Positions 52,117 through 61,479 of a stretch of DNA of 64,000 nt are shown piece by piece. Source of the stretch: Heliomarina sp018223035 (lineage in GTDB: Bacteria > Pseudomonadota > Alphaproteobacteria > Rhodobacterales > Rhodobacteraceae); NCBI GenBank assembly GCA_018223035.1, contig JAAEZD010000025.1, positions 4,703 to 68,702 of the forward strand. The letters are read 5' to 3'. Below the pieces are notes generated by a model. The model saw nothing but the letters and a program-made list of their open reading frames with translations. It did not search any database and had not been told where the DNA came from. Numbering within the stretch: the first letter of the stretch is position 1; the number at the start of each line of letters is the position of its first letter. A program made the translations under genes and the position numbers.

Positions 52117-53202
52117 ATGGCTCAGATAGAACCGCAACCGGGCATATTGGATATCGCGTTGTACGAAGGCGGGGCAGCACATGTCCCGGGAGTAGCCAAT
52201 GTCATCAAGCTTTCATCGAATGAAAACCCCTTTGGCCCAAGCCCCCATGCGATAGAGGCCGCGAAAAACGCGGCCTTGCAGATGCACCGCTACCCCTCCA
52301 CTGATCATGCGGAGTTGCGGCAGGCCATCGGTGAAATGCACGGTCTTGATCCCGAAAAGATCATTTGCGGTGTGGGCAGCGATGAAATCCTTTCGTTTCT
52401 TTGCCAGGCTTATGCCGGTCCGGGAGATGAGGTCATCCACACGGAACACGGGTTTGCGCTCTACAAGATCGGCGCCCACGCCGTGGGTGCCACGCCCGTC
52501 GAGGTGCCCGAGCGTGACCGTGTGACGGACGTGGACGCAATCCTGTCCGCATGTAATGAACGCACCCGGTTGGTCTTCATCGCGAATCCGAACAATCCGA
52601 CAGGCACGATGATTGGCGAGGCCGAGGTGGCCCGTCTTGCCGAAGGCCTTCCGCCCAAGGCAATGCTGGTGCTCGACGGCGCTTACGCGGAATACGTGGA
52701 AGGTTTCGATGCAGGCAGAGCATTGATCGATGCGCGCGACAACGTCTTCATGACGCGCACCTTCTCAAAGCTCTACGGACTTGGCGGGATGCGTGTCGGC
52801 TGGGGCTACGGGCCGAAAGCCATCGTGGATGTGCTGAACCGTATCCGGGGGCCGTTCAACTTGTCGAACATCTCGATTGCCGCGGCCACTGCATCGGTGC
52901 GCGATGTGGCGTTTGTTACCCAATGCCGTGCCGAAAACACGCGGATGCGCGCGTGGATGGCAGAAGCTCTGGCCGAGATCGGTGTCGCATCGGACACCTC
53001 CTGTGCAAATTTCATACTTGCCCGGTTTTCGGATGCGGCAGAGGCCGAGGCGTGCGACGCGTTTTTGCAGTCCGAAGGTCTGATCGTTCGCAAGACCGGC
53101 GGCTACAAACTTCCCCACGCGCTTCGTATGACAGTCGGAGATGAAATCGCCTGTCGCCGTCTGGTTGCGGCTGTGCGGACATTCAAGGGGCGGGCGACGT
53201 GA
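52117..53202 (+). CDS. hisC: Histidinol-phosphate aminotransferase
   Basis: A 361-residue PLP enzyme. The PLP lysine is K218 in RTFSKLYGLGGMRVGW; KLSSNENPFGPSP and ANPNNPTGT are typical HisC motifs. It aminates imidazole acetol phosphate; in this operon position it may also aminate prephenate to arogenate ahead of TyrA. GGGGA lies 6 bases before ATG 52117, so I prefer this over ATG 52111. Its stop overlaps tyrA as GTGA. Confidence 0.93.
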   Translation: MAQIEPQPGILDIALYEGGAAHVPGVANVIKLSSNENPFGPSPHAIEAAKNAALQMHRYPSTDHAELRQAIGEMHGLDPEKIICGVGSDEILSFLCQAYAGPGDEVIHTEHGFALYKIGAHAVGATPVEVPERDRVTDVDAILSACNERTRLVFIANPNNPTGTMIGEAEVARLAEGLPPKAMLVLDGAYAEYVEGFDAGRALIDARDNVFMTRTFSKLYGLGGMRVGWGYGPKAIVDVLNRIRGPFNLSNISIAAATASVRDVAFVTQCRAENTRMRAWMAEALAEIGVASDTSCANFILARFSDAAEAEACDAFLQSEGLIVRKTGGYKLPHALRMTVGDEIACRRLVAAVRTFKGRAT

Positions 53203-54128
53203 CGGGACCTATTTACGAACGCGTCGCACTGATAGGACTGGGACTGATTGCATCGTCTATCTACTGGGCGATCAAGCGTAACCCGGGACTTGCTGGCGAA
53301 GTGACCGGATATGCCCGGTCGCAGGAAACCCGGGACACTGCCAAACGTATCGGTCTATGCGACAGGGTTTGCGAGACGGCGGTCGAGGCGGTGCAGGATG
53401 CGGATCTTGTGATCCTCTGCGTCCCGGTCGGCGTCATGGGGCAGGTAACGATGGAGATATCGGAACACCTCAAACCCGGCTGCACGGTATCGGATGTCGG
53501 GTCGGTTAAACGCGACGTAATAAGCAATGTATTGCCTCACCTGCCGCAGAACGTGGCCTTCGTCCCAGCGCATCCGCTCGCTGGGACTGAACATTCGGGG
53601 CCAGAATCCGGGTTTGCAGAACTGTTCGACAACCGCTGGTGTCTGCTTGTTCCGGTTGAAGGGTCCGCCCGGGAAACCGTGGCAAAGCTTCGTCAGTTCT
53701 GGGAAGGACTGGGGGCTAATGTCGAGGAGATGGACGCAGATCACCATGATCTTGTCCTTGCTGTTACCAGTCATACGCCGCACCTGATCGCCTACACAAT
53801 GGTTGGCGTTGCCGACGACTTGCGACGCGTGACAGATAGCGAAGTCGTGAAATACTCGGCGGCCGGCTTTCGGGATTTCACGCGCATCGCGGCCAGTGAT
53901 CCGACGATGTGGCGTGATGTGTTCCTGACGAACCGCGACGCGACACTCGAAATTCTCGGTCGGTTTACCGAAGAGCTTTTTGCCCTGCAAAGAGCGATCC
54001 GGAAAGGCGATGGCGATCATCTCCATGCCTATTTCACGCGGACCCGAGCCATCCGGCGCGGTATCATCGATGCCGGGCAGGATACGGACGCACCAGATTT
54101 TGGTCGCAGCCAGAAGGCAAGGAAATGA
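53199..54128 (+). CDS. tyrA: Prephenate/arogenate dehydrogenase
   Basis: A 309-residue NAD(P)-dependent enzyme for tyrosine synthesis, oxidising prephenate or arogenate. The Rossmann motif is GLGLIASSI (residues 13-21) and the substrate region is PAHPLAGTEHSGPESGFAELFDNRWC. It starts with GTG inside the GTGA overlap with hisC and ends in an ATGA overlap with the extensin-like gene, so the three are tightly coupled. Confidence 0.94.
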   Translation: MTGPIYERVALIGLGLIASSIYWAIKRNPGLAGEVTGYARSQETRDTAKRIGLCDRVCETAVEAVQDADLVILCVPVGVMGQVTMEISEHLKPGCTVSDVGSVKRDVISNVLPHLPQNVAFVPAHPLAGTEHSGPESGFAELFDNRWCLLVPVEGSARETVAKLRQFWEGLGANVEEMDADHHDLVLAVTSHTPHLIAYTMVGVADDLRRVTDSEVVKYSAAGFRDFTRIAASDPTMWRDVFLTNRDATLEILGRFTEELFALQRAIRKGDGDHLHAYFTRTRAIRRGIIDAGQDTDAPDFGRSQKARK

Positions 54129-54958
54129 GGCGGCTCGCTGGCATTCTGCTGATTGCCAGCATCTCTCTGCCGGTGCTGGCAGATACACCCGATACGTCTC
54201 TTCGTCCCGTTGCGCGGACTGAACGCGCAAAGCCTGCCGGTCCGACTGTACTGGTCGATACCGATGCCGGTATCTCCGAGGTCGTGCGGATGAGGCCGCC
54301 GGTCCGGCCACTTTCGGAACAGGAACAGGAAATGATCGACCTCTCCGAACGCGTTGCGTTCGTTAGCCCAGAGCAATCGATGCGTCCTTGGGCGCGGCCA
54401 CCCCGCGTCGAGCAAAAGGCGATGGCCCAGCGGAGATTGCGACGTCAGGGAGCGGTCTGTGGAGATATCGAACTTCAGGGCGATGAGGTCGGCCGGGTCC
54501 CCGGCCGGATCAAGGGTTGCGGCGTCAAAAATGCGGTCCGTCTGCGTTCCGTGTCCGGCGTCAAGCTTAGCCAAGCCGCCTTGATCAATTGCAAAACCGC
54601 CAGCGCGCTAAAGAACTGGGTCGACAAGGGCGTTCAGCCCGCATTTGCAAAAAAGGGGCCGGTTGTTGAACTGCGCGTCGCGGCGCATTATGCCTGCCGT
54701 CCGAGAAACAACCAACGCGGCGCCAAGATCTCTGAACATGGGCGAGGAAATGCAATCGACATTTCCGGCTTCGTCATGCAAAGCGGGGAAGTCGTCACCG
54801 TGATAGAGGACTGGACGGGCAAGGGGCCTCTCAACGCGTCTCACCGTGCGGCATGCGGGACTTTCAAAACGGTGTTAGGGCCGCGATCCGACCGGTTTCA
54901 TCAAGACCATTTCCACCTCGATATGGCAACTCATCGCGGCGGCGCCTATTGCCGCTAG
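54125..54958 (+). CDS. Extensin-like family protein, secreted
   Basis: A 277-residue exported protein. A signal peptide (residues 1-19) is followed by a proline- and arginine-rich linker, then the extensin-like C-terminal domain with cysteines (CGDIELQG, GCGVKNAV, NCKTA, YACRP) and the ISEHGRGNAIDISGF and FHQDHFHLDM motifs, which resemble metal sites of peptidoglycan peptidases. Likely a periplasmic cell-wall protein. It is coupled to tyrA by ATGA. Confidence 0.88.
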   Translation: MRRLAGILLIASISLPVLADTPDTSLRPVARTERAKPAGPTVLVDTDAGISEVVRMRPPVRPLSEQEQEMIDLSERVAFVSPEQSMRPWARPPRVEQKAMAQRRLRRQGAVCGDIELQGDEVGRVPGRIKGCGVKNAVRLRSVSGVKLSQAALINCKTASALKNWVDKGVQPAFAKKGPVVELRVAAHYACRPRNNQRGAKISEHGRGNAIDISGFVMQSGEVVTVIEDWTGKGPLNASHRAACGTFKTVLGPRSDRFHQDHFHLDMATHRGGAYCR

Positions 54959-55006
54959 GATAGTCGGCGTCGAGCGTGGCGCAGCGCAAATTACAGGTAT
55001 AATCGA

Positions 55007-55537
55007 ATGACTATGTGGGTATTTGGGTACGGTTCCCTGTTATGGAACCCCGGGTTCAACGTGGCCAGCCGGGTGCTGGCGCGTCTCGATGGGTATGCCC
55101 GTTCTTTCTGTATGCACTCGATACACCACCGTGGCACCGAGGAAGCGCCCGGTCTGGTTCTGGCTCTGGACGAAGTGGAAGGGGCGGAATGTCGGGGCGT
55201 CGCCTTTGCAGTCGCAGAAGGGGAAGAAGAGCAGACCTTGGCGTACTTGCGAGAGCGTGAACTGATATCTTCCGCGTATATCGAAAAGGTGCTCGAGCTT
55301 GATCTGGATGACGGGCGGCGGGTCGAAGCGCTTGTCTACGTGATAGATCCGGCCCATGTGCAATACTGCGGGGGTATGCCTCTTGAGGAACAGGCTCAAA
55401 TAATCGCCCATGCGGTTGGCGGACGGGGCCCGAATGCCGAATATCTGTTCAATACGACGGACCATCTTGCCGAGCTTGGTCTACCTGACGGCGATCTGGA
55501 ATGGCTGACTGACCGCGTTCGGTGTATCCTCTCATAA
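55007..55537 (+). CDS. ChaC-type gamma-glutamylcyclotransferase
   Basis: A 176-residue AIG2/GGCT-fold enzyme. It opens FGYGSLLWNPGF, the substrate-binding YGSLxW motif, and carries the catalytic glutamate in YLRERELISSAY. ChaC enzymes split glutathione to 5-oxoproline and Cys-Gly in the cytoplasm. The ATG at 55007 has only a weak upstream site; the ATG at 55013 is an alternative start that begins directly at MWVFGYGS. Confidence 0.9.
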   Translation: MTMWVFGYGSLLWNPGFNVASRVLARLDGYARSFCMHSIHHRGTEEAPGLVLALDEVEGAECRGVAFAVAEGEEEQTLAYLRERELISSAYIEKVLELDLDDGRRVEALVYVIDPAHVQYCGGMPLEEQAQIIAHAVGGRGPNAEYLFNTTDHLAELGLPDGDLEWLTDRVRCILS

Positions 55538-55606
55538 ACGCTTGGCTTTTCCGGCTTTTCTTCTTTAGGTTGGCGGTGAGCAGAACACCTGTCAGGAGCT
55601 GAGCGC

Positions 55607-56791
55607 ATGGCGCAGCCAGACACGAAACAACGGCCGCAATTCTCGCAGCCTTTTCAGCAGATCATGTTCATGGTCATTGCTTTGGGCTTAGCCGTTTCCG
55701 GGGCGGTGCTGGCATTGCCAAGTGTGCTGCCTGTCTTTCTGGCCAATCTCTATCTGAACGGGTTTATCGCGCTCGTCTTCCTGTTTGGTATCCTCGCCTG
55801 TTTCTGGCAGGTTTTCCAGTTGATGGTCTCGGTTCGCTGGATCGAACAATTCGCATCCGGTCTGTCCGCAGACAGTAACCATCCCCCCCGGCTGCTGGCA
55901 CCGCTTGCGTCTTTGCTTAGATCGCGCGGCGCCCGGATGCAGCTTTCGTCCTCCTCCACGCAATCGATCCTCGAATCCGTTGCGACGCGGATCGATGAAG
56001 CGCGCGAAATCACCCGCTATATTGCGAGCCTTTTGATTTTCCTCGGGCTTTTAGGGACATTCTATGGCCTAGCAACCACCGTGCCCGCTGTCGTGGACAC
56101 AATACGCAGCCTCGCACCACAAGAGGGCGAGGAAGGCATCGCGGTGTTCAACCGTCTGATGACCGGGCTGGAGGCGCAGTTGGGAGGCATGGGCGTTGCA
56201 TTCTCGTCTTCTCTGCTCGGGCTTGCCGGTTCGCTTGTCGTCGGTCTGCTGGAACTCTTTGCTGGTCACGGACAAAACAGGTTTTATCGCGAGTTGGAGG
56301 AATGGCTGTCCTCCATCACCCGCGTCGGTTTCGCCTCTGGCGAGGAAGGCAGTAATGAAACGGCTGCCTTGTCCGGTATCCTCGACCAGATGGGCGAGCA
56401 GATGGAAAGTCTCCATCAGATGTTCGCAGAATCCGAGTCGAGCCGCTCAAACGTTGATAGCAAGCTTGGCTCGCTCGCAGATGCGCTAGGTCAGATGGTT
56501 GACCGCATCGATCAGACGGAAAGCATTACCGGCGCGCTTGAACGGGTTGCGACGGGGCAGGAGGCGATTGTTGATCTGATGCGCGAGCACGGCCCTTCCG
56601 AGGGTATCGACGCCGAGAGTCGGATGCGCCTGCGCTCGATCGATGTTCAGATGCTACGAATACTCGAGGAAATATCGGCCGGGCGACAAGAGAGCATGGC
56701 CGAGCTGCGCAAGGATATCGATCACCTCATCAAAGCGCTTACGGTGCCACAGCGTCCGGCACGGAGAAGCGCGGGCAAGGGAGAGGAATAG
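55607..56791 (+). CDS. ExbB/MotA-like proton-channel subunit
   Basis: A 394-residue inner-membrane protein. Helices lie at about residues 20-40, 45-70, 135-160 and 185-215; the last two (IASLLIFLGLLGTFYGLATTV and GMGVAFSSSLLGLAGSLVVGLLELF) are the ExbB/MotA core. A cytoplasmic tail of about 170 residues with helical repeats follows. It is the first gene of a pair with the OmpA-like protein 3 bases downstream. AGGAG precedes the ATG. Confidence 0.9.
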   Translation: MAQPDTKQRPQFSQPFQQIMFMVIALGLAVSGAVLALPSVLPVFLANLYLNGFIALVFLFGILACFWQVFQLMVSVRWIEQFASGLSADSNHPPRLLAPLASLLRSRGARMQLSSSSTQSILESVATRIDEAREITRYIASLLIFLGLLGTFYGLATTVPAVVDTIRSLAPQEGEEGIAVFNRLMTGLEAQLGGMGVAFSSSLLGLAGSLVVGLLELFAGHGQNRFYRELEEWLSSITRVGFASGEEGSNETAALSGILDQMGEQMESLHQMFAESESSRSNVDSKLGSLADALGQMVDRIDQTESITGALERVATGQEAIVDLMREHGPSEGIDAESRMRLRSIDVQMLRILEEISAGRQESMAELRKDIDHLIKALTVPQRPARRSAGKGEE

Positions 56792-56794
56792 CGC

Positions 56795-58858
56795 ATGGCC
56801 CTGTCACGTCGCACAGGCAACCGCTTTCAGGGATCGATCTGGCCGGGCTTTGTCGATGCGATGACCGGTCTTCTGCTGGTGATGATGTTCCTGCTCACCA
56901 TCTTTATGGTGGTGCAGTTCGTTCTGCGTGAGACGATCTCGGGTCAGGAGACCGAACTCAATTCGCTGTCTGATGAAATCGAGGCTTTGGCCGGTGCGCT
57001 GGGGCTTGAAGAACGCAAGTCGAGCCAGTTGGAAGCACGTATGGGGGCGCTGAACGCGACTTTGGGTGAAACGCAGTCCGATCTTGAAAATGCCCAAGCA
57101 CAGCTCGCGCGGCAGAATTCGCTGATTTCAGCGCTGACGGCAGAGCGCGATCGACAGGATACGCTTCTGGAAGCCGCGCGGTCAGAGATTACATCTTTCG
57201 AGGCCCGGGTGGCCGCTTTGATCGCGGCACGGGACGATGCCCTGGGCACGGTTGAAGAGCTGGAAACGCAGCGTGCCGATCTGCAATCGCAACGAGAGGA
57301 ACTGCTTTCAGAACAGGATGCTTTGAATGCCGCCTTGGCCGAAAGCAGAAGCGAGATTGACGAACAGTCAGAAGCTGCCCGGCTTGCCGCAGCCCGGCGT
57401 GAAGCGCTTGAAGCCTTGGTGGCGGATCTACGTGCCGAGAACGCAGATAGTGAAACCCAAGCCGCCGCATTGAATGACCGGGTTGCCGAACTTGAAACCG
57501 AGTTGAGTGAAGAAGAACAGGCCCGATTGGCCGAAGCGGCGGCTGCGCAAGCCCTGCGAGAAAGGCTTGAAAACGCCGATAGCGAACTGACCGCCATGAC
57601 GCTCTCTTTGGAAAAACAGCGACAGGAAGCTGAAGACACCTTGACCCTTCTTGCGGCTGCAAGGGCGGCGAGGGATGAGCTGGATGGCGAATTGGCGGCG
57701 GCCCTTGCTCAAGTGGAAACAGAGGCTCAGGAAAAGGATGCCCTGACTGAGAGGTTGTCGCAGCTCGTCGCCCGTCTGGAGGTCACCCAAAAACAAGGCA
57801 GAGAGGCAGAGCAGACATTACAGTCGGAACTGGATCAGACTCAGGCCGAGCTCTCCGCAGCAAGAGCGGAATTACAAGAGCAAGAGAATACCCGGGCATC
57901 TATCGAGGACCGCTTGGACGCGGCGCTGGAGCGGTTGGAGCAGGCCGAATTGGCCGTCAGCGACAGGGATGAGCTTCAGGCTCGATTAATGACAGCTTTG
58001 GCCGCGCGTGAGGCGGCGGCCGAAGATGCCTCGGAAGAGTTGAGCAAAGCAGAACAACGCGCCCGTCTGCTGGCTCAGGCGCGTGAGACGCTTTCGGAGC
58101 AAAAGGAAAAATCCGCGGCAGCGCAAAGGGAAACTGCGCTGTTGAACCAACAGGTAGCGGCGTTGCGGGACCAACTTGGGCAACTACGTGCGTTGCTGGA
58201 CGACTACGAGGACCGGGATGCGGCGACCCAAGTGCAAATTCAGAACCTTGGTACGGATCTGAACGCCGCTCTCGCCCGCGCGGCATCCGAAGAGCGCAAG
58301 CGCAGATTGCTCGAAGAGGCGGAGCGCAAACGGCTGCAGGAGGAACGGGAGCAACTGGCGCTAGAAGCCGAGGCGCTGAAATCTCAGGCCAAGGATCTTG
58401 AACTCTACCGATCCGAGTTTTTTGGCCGTCTGCGCGATCTTCTCGGCAATCGTGACGGTGTACGGATCGAGGGGGATCGCTTCGTGTTTTCGTCAGAGGT
58501 TCTTTTCCCTCTGGGCTCGGCGGAATTGTCCGATGAAGGCAAAAGCGAAGTCGCCAAGGTTGCCAGAATCCTGCGCGAAGTGGCAGACAGCATACCCTCT
58601 GAGCTCGACTGGGTGATCCGCGTGGACGGGCACACTGATGACATACCGTTGCTCGGCGCAGGAAAGTATGCCGATAACTGGGAGCTAAGTCAGGGCAGGG
58701 CTCTTTCCGTCGTTAAATACATGGTGAACGCGCTGGGTATTCCGCCCGGTCGCCTGTCCGCAAATGGCTTTGGTGAGTACCAGCCGATCAATCCTGCTTC
58801 TACACCCGAGGCGAGGGCTCAGAACCGGCGGATCGAATTGAAGCTTACCGAAAAGTAA
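56795..58858 (+). CDS. MotB/OmpA-like coiled-coil peptidoglycan-binding partner
   Basis: A 687-residue protein. One N-terminal helix (residues 19-44) carries a conserved-type proton-site aspartate D21 (FVDAMTGLLLVMMFLL), as in MotB/ExbD/ZorB. Residues 50-540 form an exceptionally long charged coiled coil in the periplasm. The C-terminus (about 555-687) is an OmpA domain with the peptidoglycan motif DGHTDDIPL and NWELSQGRALSVVKYM. It is coupled with the ExbB-like gene and likely uses ion flow to act on the envelope. Confidence 0.9.
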   Translation: MALSRRTGNRFQGSIWPGFVDAMTGLLLVMMFLLTIFMVVQFVLRETISGQETELNSLSDEIEALAGALGLEERKSSQLEARMGALNATLGETQSDLENAQAQLARQNSLISALTAERDRQDTLLEAARSEITSFEARVAALIAARDDALGTVEELETQRADLQSQREELLSEQDALNAALAESRSEIDEQSEAARLAAARREALEALVADLRAENADSETQAAALNDRVAELETELSEEEQARLAEAAAAQALRERLENADSELTAMTLSLEKQRQEAEDTLTLLAAARAARDELDGELAAALAQVETEAQEKDALTERLSQLVARLEVTQKQGREAEQTLQSELDQTQAELSAARAELQEQENTRASIEDRLDAALERLEQAELAVSDRDELQARLMTALAAREAAAEDASEELSKAEQRARLLAQARETLSEQKEKSAAAQRETALLNQQVAALRDQLGQLRALLDDYEDRDAATQVQIQNLGTDLNAALARAASEERKRRLLEEAERKRLQEEREQLALEAEALKSQAKDLELYRSEFFGRLRDLLGNRDGVRIEGDRFVFSSEVLFPLGSAELSDEGKSEVAKVARILREVADSIPSELDWVIRVDGHTDDIPLLGAGKYADNWELSQGRALSVVKYMVNALGIPPGRLSANGFGEYQPINPASTPEARAQNRRIELKLTEK

Positions 58859-58930
58859 GGATTTTGATCTTCCCTCAGTCAGCCGATCTTGGCGCTGCCT
58901 CTGCAACACCTGCCGGGTTAGATAAGAATA

Positions 58931-58955
58931 GCCGCCCCAATTTTGTTGGGGCGGC
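58931..58955. terminator. Intrinsic terminator between convergent OmpA-like and clpA genes
   Basis: A perfect 10-bp stem, GCCGCCCCAA (58931-58940) with TTGGGGCGGC (58946-58955), and a 5-base loop. TTCTGTTTCTT follows on the plus strand; it probably ends both transcripts. Confidence 0.85.
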
Positions 58956-58984
58956 TTCTGTTTCTTCGACTAGCCGAGTGTCGG

Positions 58985-61306
58985 TCAGTCCGCAGTCAGC
59001 AACGGCGGCTTGTTGCCCGACAGACGTGGATTGTCCGGTCCATCAATGCGCAATTCGATTTCGCCGTTCTTCACGCCAACCTTGACGACACCACCCTTGG
59101 CCAGCTTTCCAAACAGCAGTTCTTCGGCCAGAGGCTTCTTGATGTTTTCTTGGATGACGCGGCCCAGCGGGCGGGCACCCATTTTGTCGTCATAGCCTTT
59201 ATCGGCCAGCCATTCCGCGGCTGCCTTGGTCAGTTCAATGGACACGTTGCGATCCATCAGCTGCGCTTCAAGCTGCAGTACGAATTTCTCGACAACTTGC
59301 AGAATGACCGATTTCGGCAGAGGTGCGAAAGAGATCACTGCGTCGAGACGGTTCCGGAACTCGGGCGTGAATGTCCGCTCGATTGCTGCCGTATCCTCGC
59401 CCTCTCGGCGATCGCGGCCGAAGCCGATGGCCGACTTAGCAAGTTCCGCAGCGCCGGCGTTGGACGTCATGATTAGCACGACATTGCGGAAGTCGACGGT
59501 ACGGCCGTTGTGGTCGGTAAGCTTGCCGTGGTCCATCACCTGCAGCAGGATGTTGTAGACATCCGGATGCGCCTTCTCGATCTCATCAAGTAGGAGAACG
59601 CAGTGTGGATGCTGATCCACGCCATCCGTCAACATACCCCCCTGATCGAAGCCCACGTAGCCCGGAGGCGCGCCGATCAGCCGCGAAACCGCATGTTTCT
59701 CCATATACTCGGACATATCGAAACGCAGCAATTCCACACCGAGCGTGTCCGCCAGCTGGTTGGCCACCTCGGTTTTACCAACACCGGTGGGACCGGCGAA
59801 AAGGTAATTCCCGATGGGTTTTTCAGGTTCACGCAGACCCGCACGGGCCAGTTTGATCGCACTTGAAAGCGCCTCAATGGCCTTGTCCTGACCAAATACG
59901 ACCCGCTTGAGCGACGCTTCAAGATCCTTGAGAACTTCGGCGTCGTCTTTGGAGACGTTCTTGGGTGGAATACGCGCAATCTTGGCAACGACGGCTTCGA
60001 TCTCTTTGGTTCCGATCGTCTTGCGACGTTTAGATTCCGCGACAAGATGCTGAGCGGCCCCCGCTTCATCGATGACATCGATGGCGCTGTCAGGCAGCTT
60101 GCGGTCGTTTATATAGCGCGAGGCAAGCTCCACCGCAGTCTTCACCGCATCTGCCGTGTATTTGACGCTGTGATGCTCTTCAAAGTAAGGCTTCAACCCT
60201 TTCAGGATCTTCACCGCATCTTCGACAGTCGGTTCGTTCACGTCGATTTTTTGGAAACGGCGGGAAAGAGCGCGGTCTTTTTCAAAATGCTGGCGGAATT
60301 CCTTGTAAGTGGTCGACCCCATCGTCCGCAGCTTACCGCCCTGCAAAGCAGGCTTGAGAAGGTTCGAGGCGTCCATTGCACCGCCCGAGGTCGCGCCCGC
60401 ACCGATCACCGTGTGGATTTCGTCAATGAAGAGAACCGCGTCCGGATGGTCTTCCAACTCGCTGACAACGGCTTTCAGACGTTCCTCAAAGTCACCGCGA
60501 TACCGCGTACCCGCGAGCAGCGCGCCCATGTCGAGCGAATAGATTGTGGTTTTCGATAGCACTTCGGGTGTTTCGCCAGCGACGATCTTACGGGCCAGAC
60601 CTTCGGCGATAGCAGTCTTGCCTACACCGGGATCTCCCACGAGAAGCGGGTTGTTCTTGCGCCGACGGCATAGAACCTGAATGCAGCGTTCCACCTCTGC
60701 ATCCCGCCCGATCAGCGGATCGATATCGCCCTCGCGCGACTTGGCGTTGAGATCGACACAATACTTGCCGAGTGCACTTTCCTTCTGCTCCCCTTCGGTG
60801 ACACCCTGAGGTGCCTCTTCCGGTTCTGAAGAGCCTGAAACCGGGCGGCTTTCGCCGTAGGCTGGGTCCTTCGCCACACCGTGCGCGATGAAGTTCACCG
60901 CGTCATAGCGTGTCATATCCTGCTCCTGCAGGAAAAAGGCAGCGTTGCTTTCGCGTTCCGCGAAAATCGCGACAAGCACGTTGGCACCTGTCACCTCCGT
61001 CCGGCCAGAAGACTGGACGTGGATGGCGGCGCGTTGAATGACCCTTTGGAATGCGGCCGTGGGGACCGCTTCGGAGCCGTCAATGTCAGTCACGAGATTG
61101 GAAAGATCATCGTCGATGAACTCAACCAGTGTCCCGCGTAATTCTGACATATCGACGCTACATGCTTTCATCACCTTGGTCGCATCGGGTTCGTCCAGCA
61201 GGGCGAGGAGCAGATGCTCAAGGGTGGCGAATTCATGGCGACGCTCATTCGCCAGCGCAAGCGCTGCATGAATGGCGTGTTCCAGTGTGCTCGAGAATGA
61301 AGGCAC
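58985..61306 (-). CDS. clpA: ATP-dependent Clp protease ATP-binding subunit ClpA
   Basis: A 773-residue AAA+ unfoldase that feeds substrates to ClpP. It has an N-terminal Clp_N domain (two repeats, residues 1-145), AAA module 1 (Walker A GDPGVGKTAIAEG, Walker B VLFIDEIHT), no ClpB-type middle coil, and AAA module 2 (GPTGVGKTEVA, LLLDEIEKAH). The IGFG loop for ClpP docking appears as IGFGRDR. The start is GTG at 61306 with AGAGGAG upstream. clpS is not adjacent. Confidence 0.97.
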   Translation of the reverse strand: MPSFSSTLEHAIHAALALANERRHEFATLEHLLLALLDEPDATKVMKACSVDMSELRGTLVEFIDDDLSNLVTDIDGSEAVPTAAFQRVIQRAAIHVQSSGRTEVTGANVLVAIFAERESNAAFFLQEQDMTRYDAVNFIAHGVAKDPAYGESRPVSGSSEPEEAPQGVTEGEQKESALGKYCVDLNAKSREGDIDPLIGRDAEVERCIQVLCRRRKNNPLLVGDPGVGKTAIAEGLARKIVAGETPEVLSKTTIYSLDMGALLAGTRYRGDFEERLKAVVSELEDHPDAVLFIDEIHTVIGAGATSGGAMDASNLLKPALQGGKLRTMGSTTYKEFRQHFEKDRALSRRFQKIDVNEPTVEDAVKILKGLKPYFEEHHSVKYTADAVKTAVELASRYINDRKLPDSAIDVIDEAGAAQHLVAESKRRKTIGTKEIEAVVAKIARIPPKNVSKDDAEVLKDLEASLKRVVFGQDKAIEALSSAIKLARAGLREPEKPIGNYLFAGPTGVGKTEVANQLADTLGVELLRFDMSEYMEKHAVSRLIGAPPGYVGFDQGGMLTDGVDQHPHCVLLLDEIEKAHPDVYNILLQVMDHGKLTDHNGRTVDFRNVVLIMTSNAGAAELAKSAIGFGRDRREGEDTAAIERTFTPEFRNRLDAVISFAPLPKSVILQVVEKFVLQLEAQLMDRNVSIELTKAAAEWLADKGYDDKMGARPLGRVIQENIKKPLAEELLFGKLAKGGVVKVGVKNGEIELRIDGPDNPRLSGNKPPLLTAD

Positions 61307-61387
61307 GGCGCGTGCTCCTCTTATTTGGGCCGGGCGAGAGCATCAGGGGAAGCCGTCGCATTCCAACCATGTCTTGATAGTGTTAGA

Positions 61388-61415
61388 GTTTGGTTGATCG
61401 TAGCGCAGCTTCAAG
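61388..61415 (-). promoter_or_regulatory. Weak candidate heat-shock promoter for clpA
   Basis: On the minus strand CTTGAA (61415-61410) and CCAAAC (61393-61388) are 16 bases apart, resembling the -35 and part of the -10 of RpoH promoters. A GTCAC-n13-GTGAC inverted repeat lies farther upstream (61435-61457). The -10 match is poor. Confidence 0.25.
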
Positions 61416-61479
61416 GCTTTTCTTTCATTTTACAGTCACAATTGATTTTATCGTGACACAGTCGCGCGGATTTTCGGCA

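Noticed and set aside
55607..58858. Zorya anti-phage system
   Set aside because: Only ZorA/B-like layout is present; there is no ZorC, ZorD or ZorE gene, and the neighbours are housekeeping. The long coil is on the wrong partner for ZorA.
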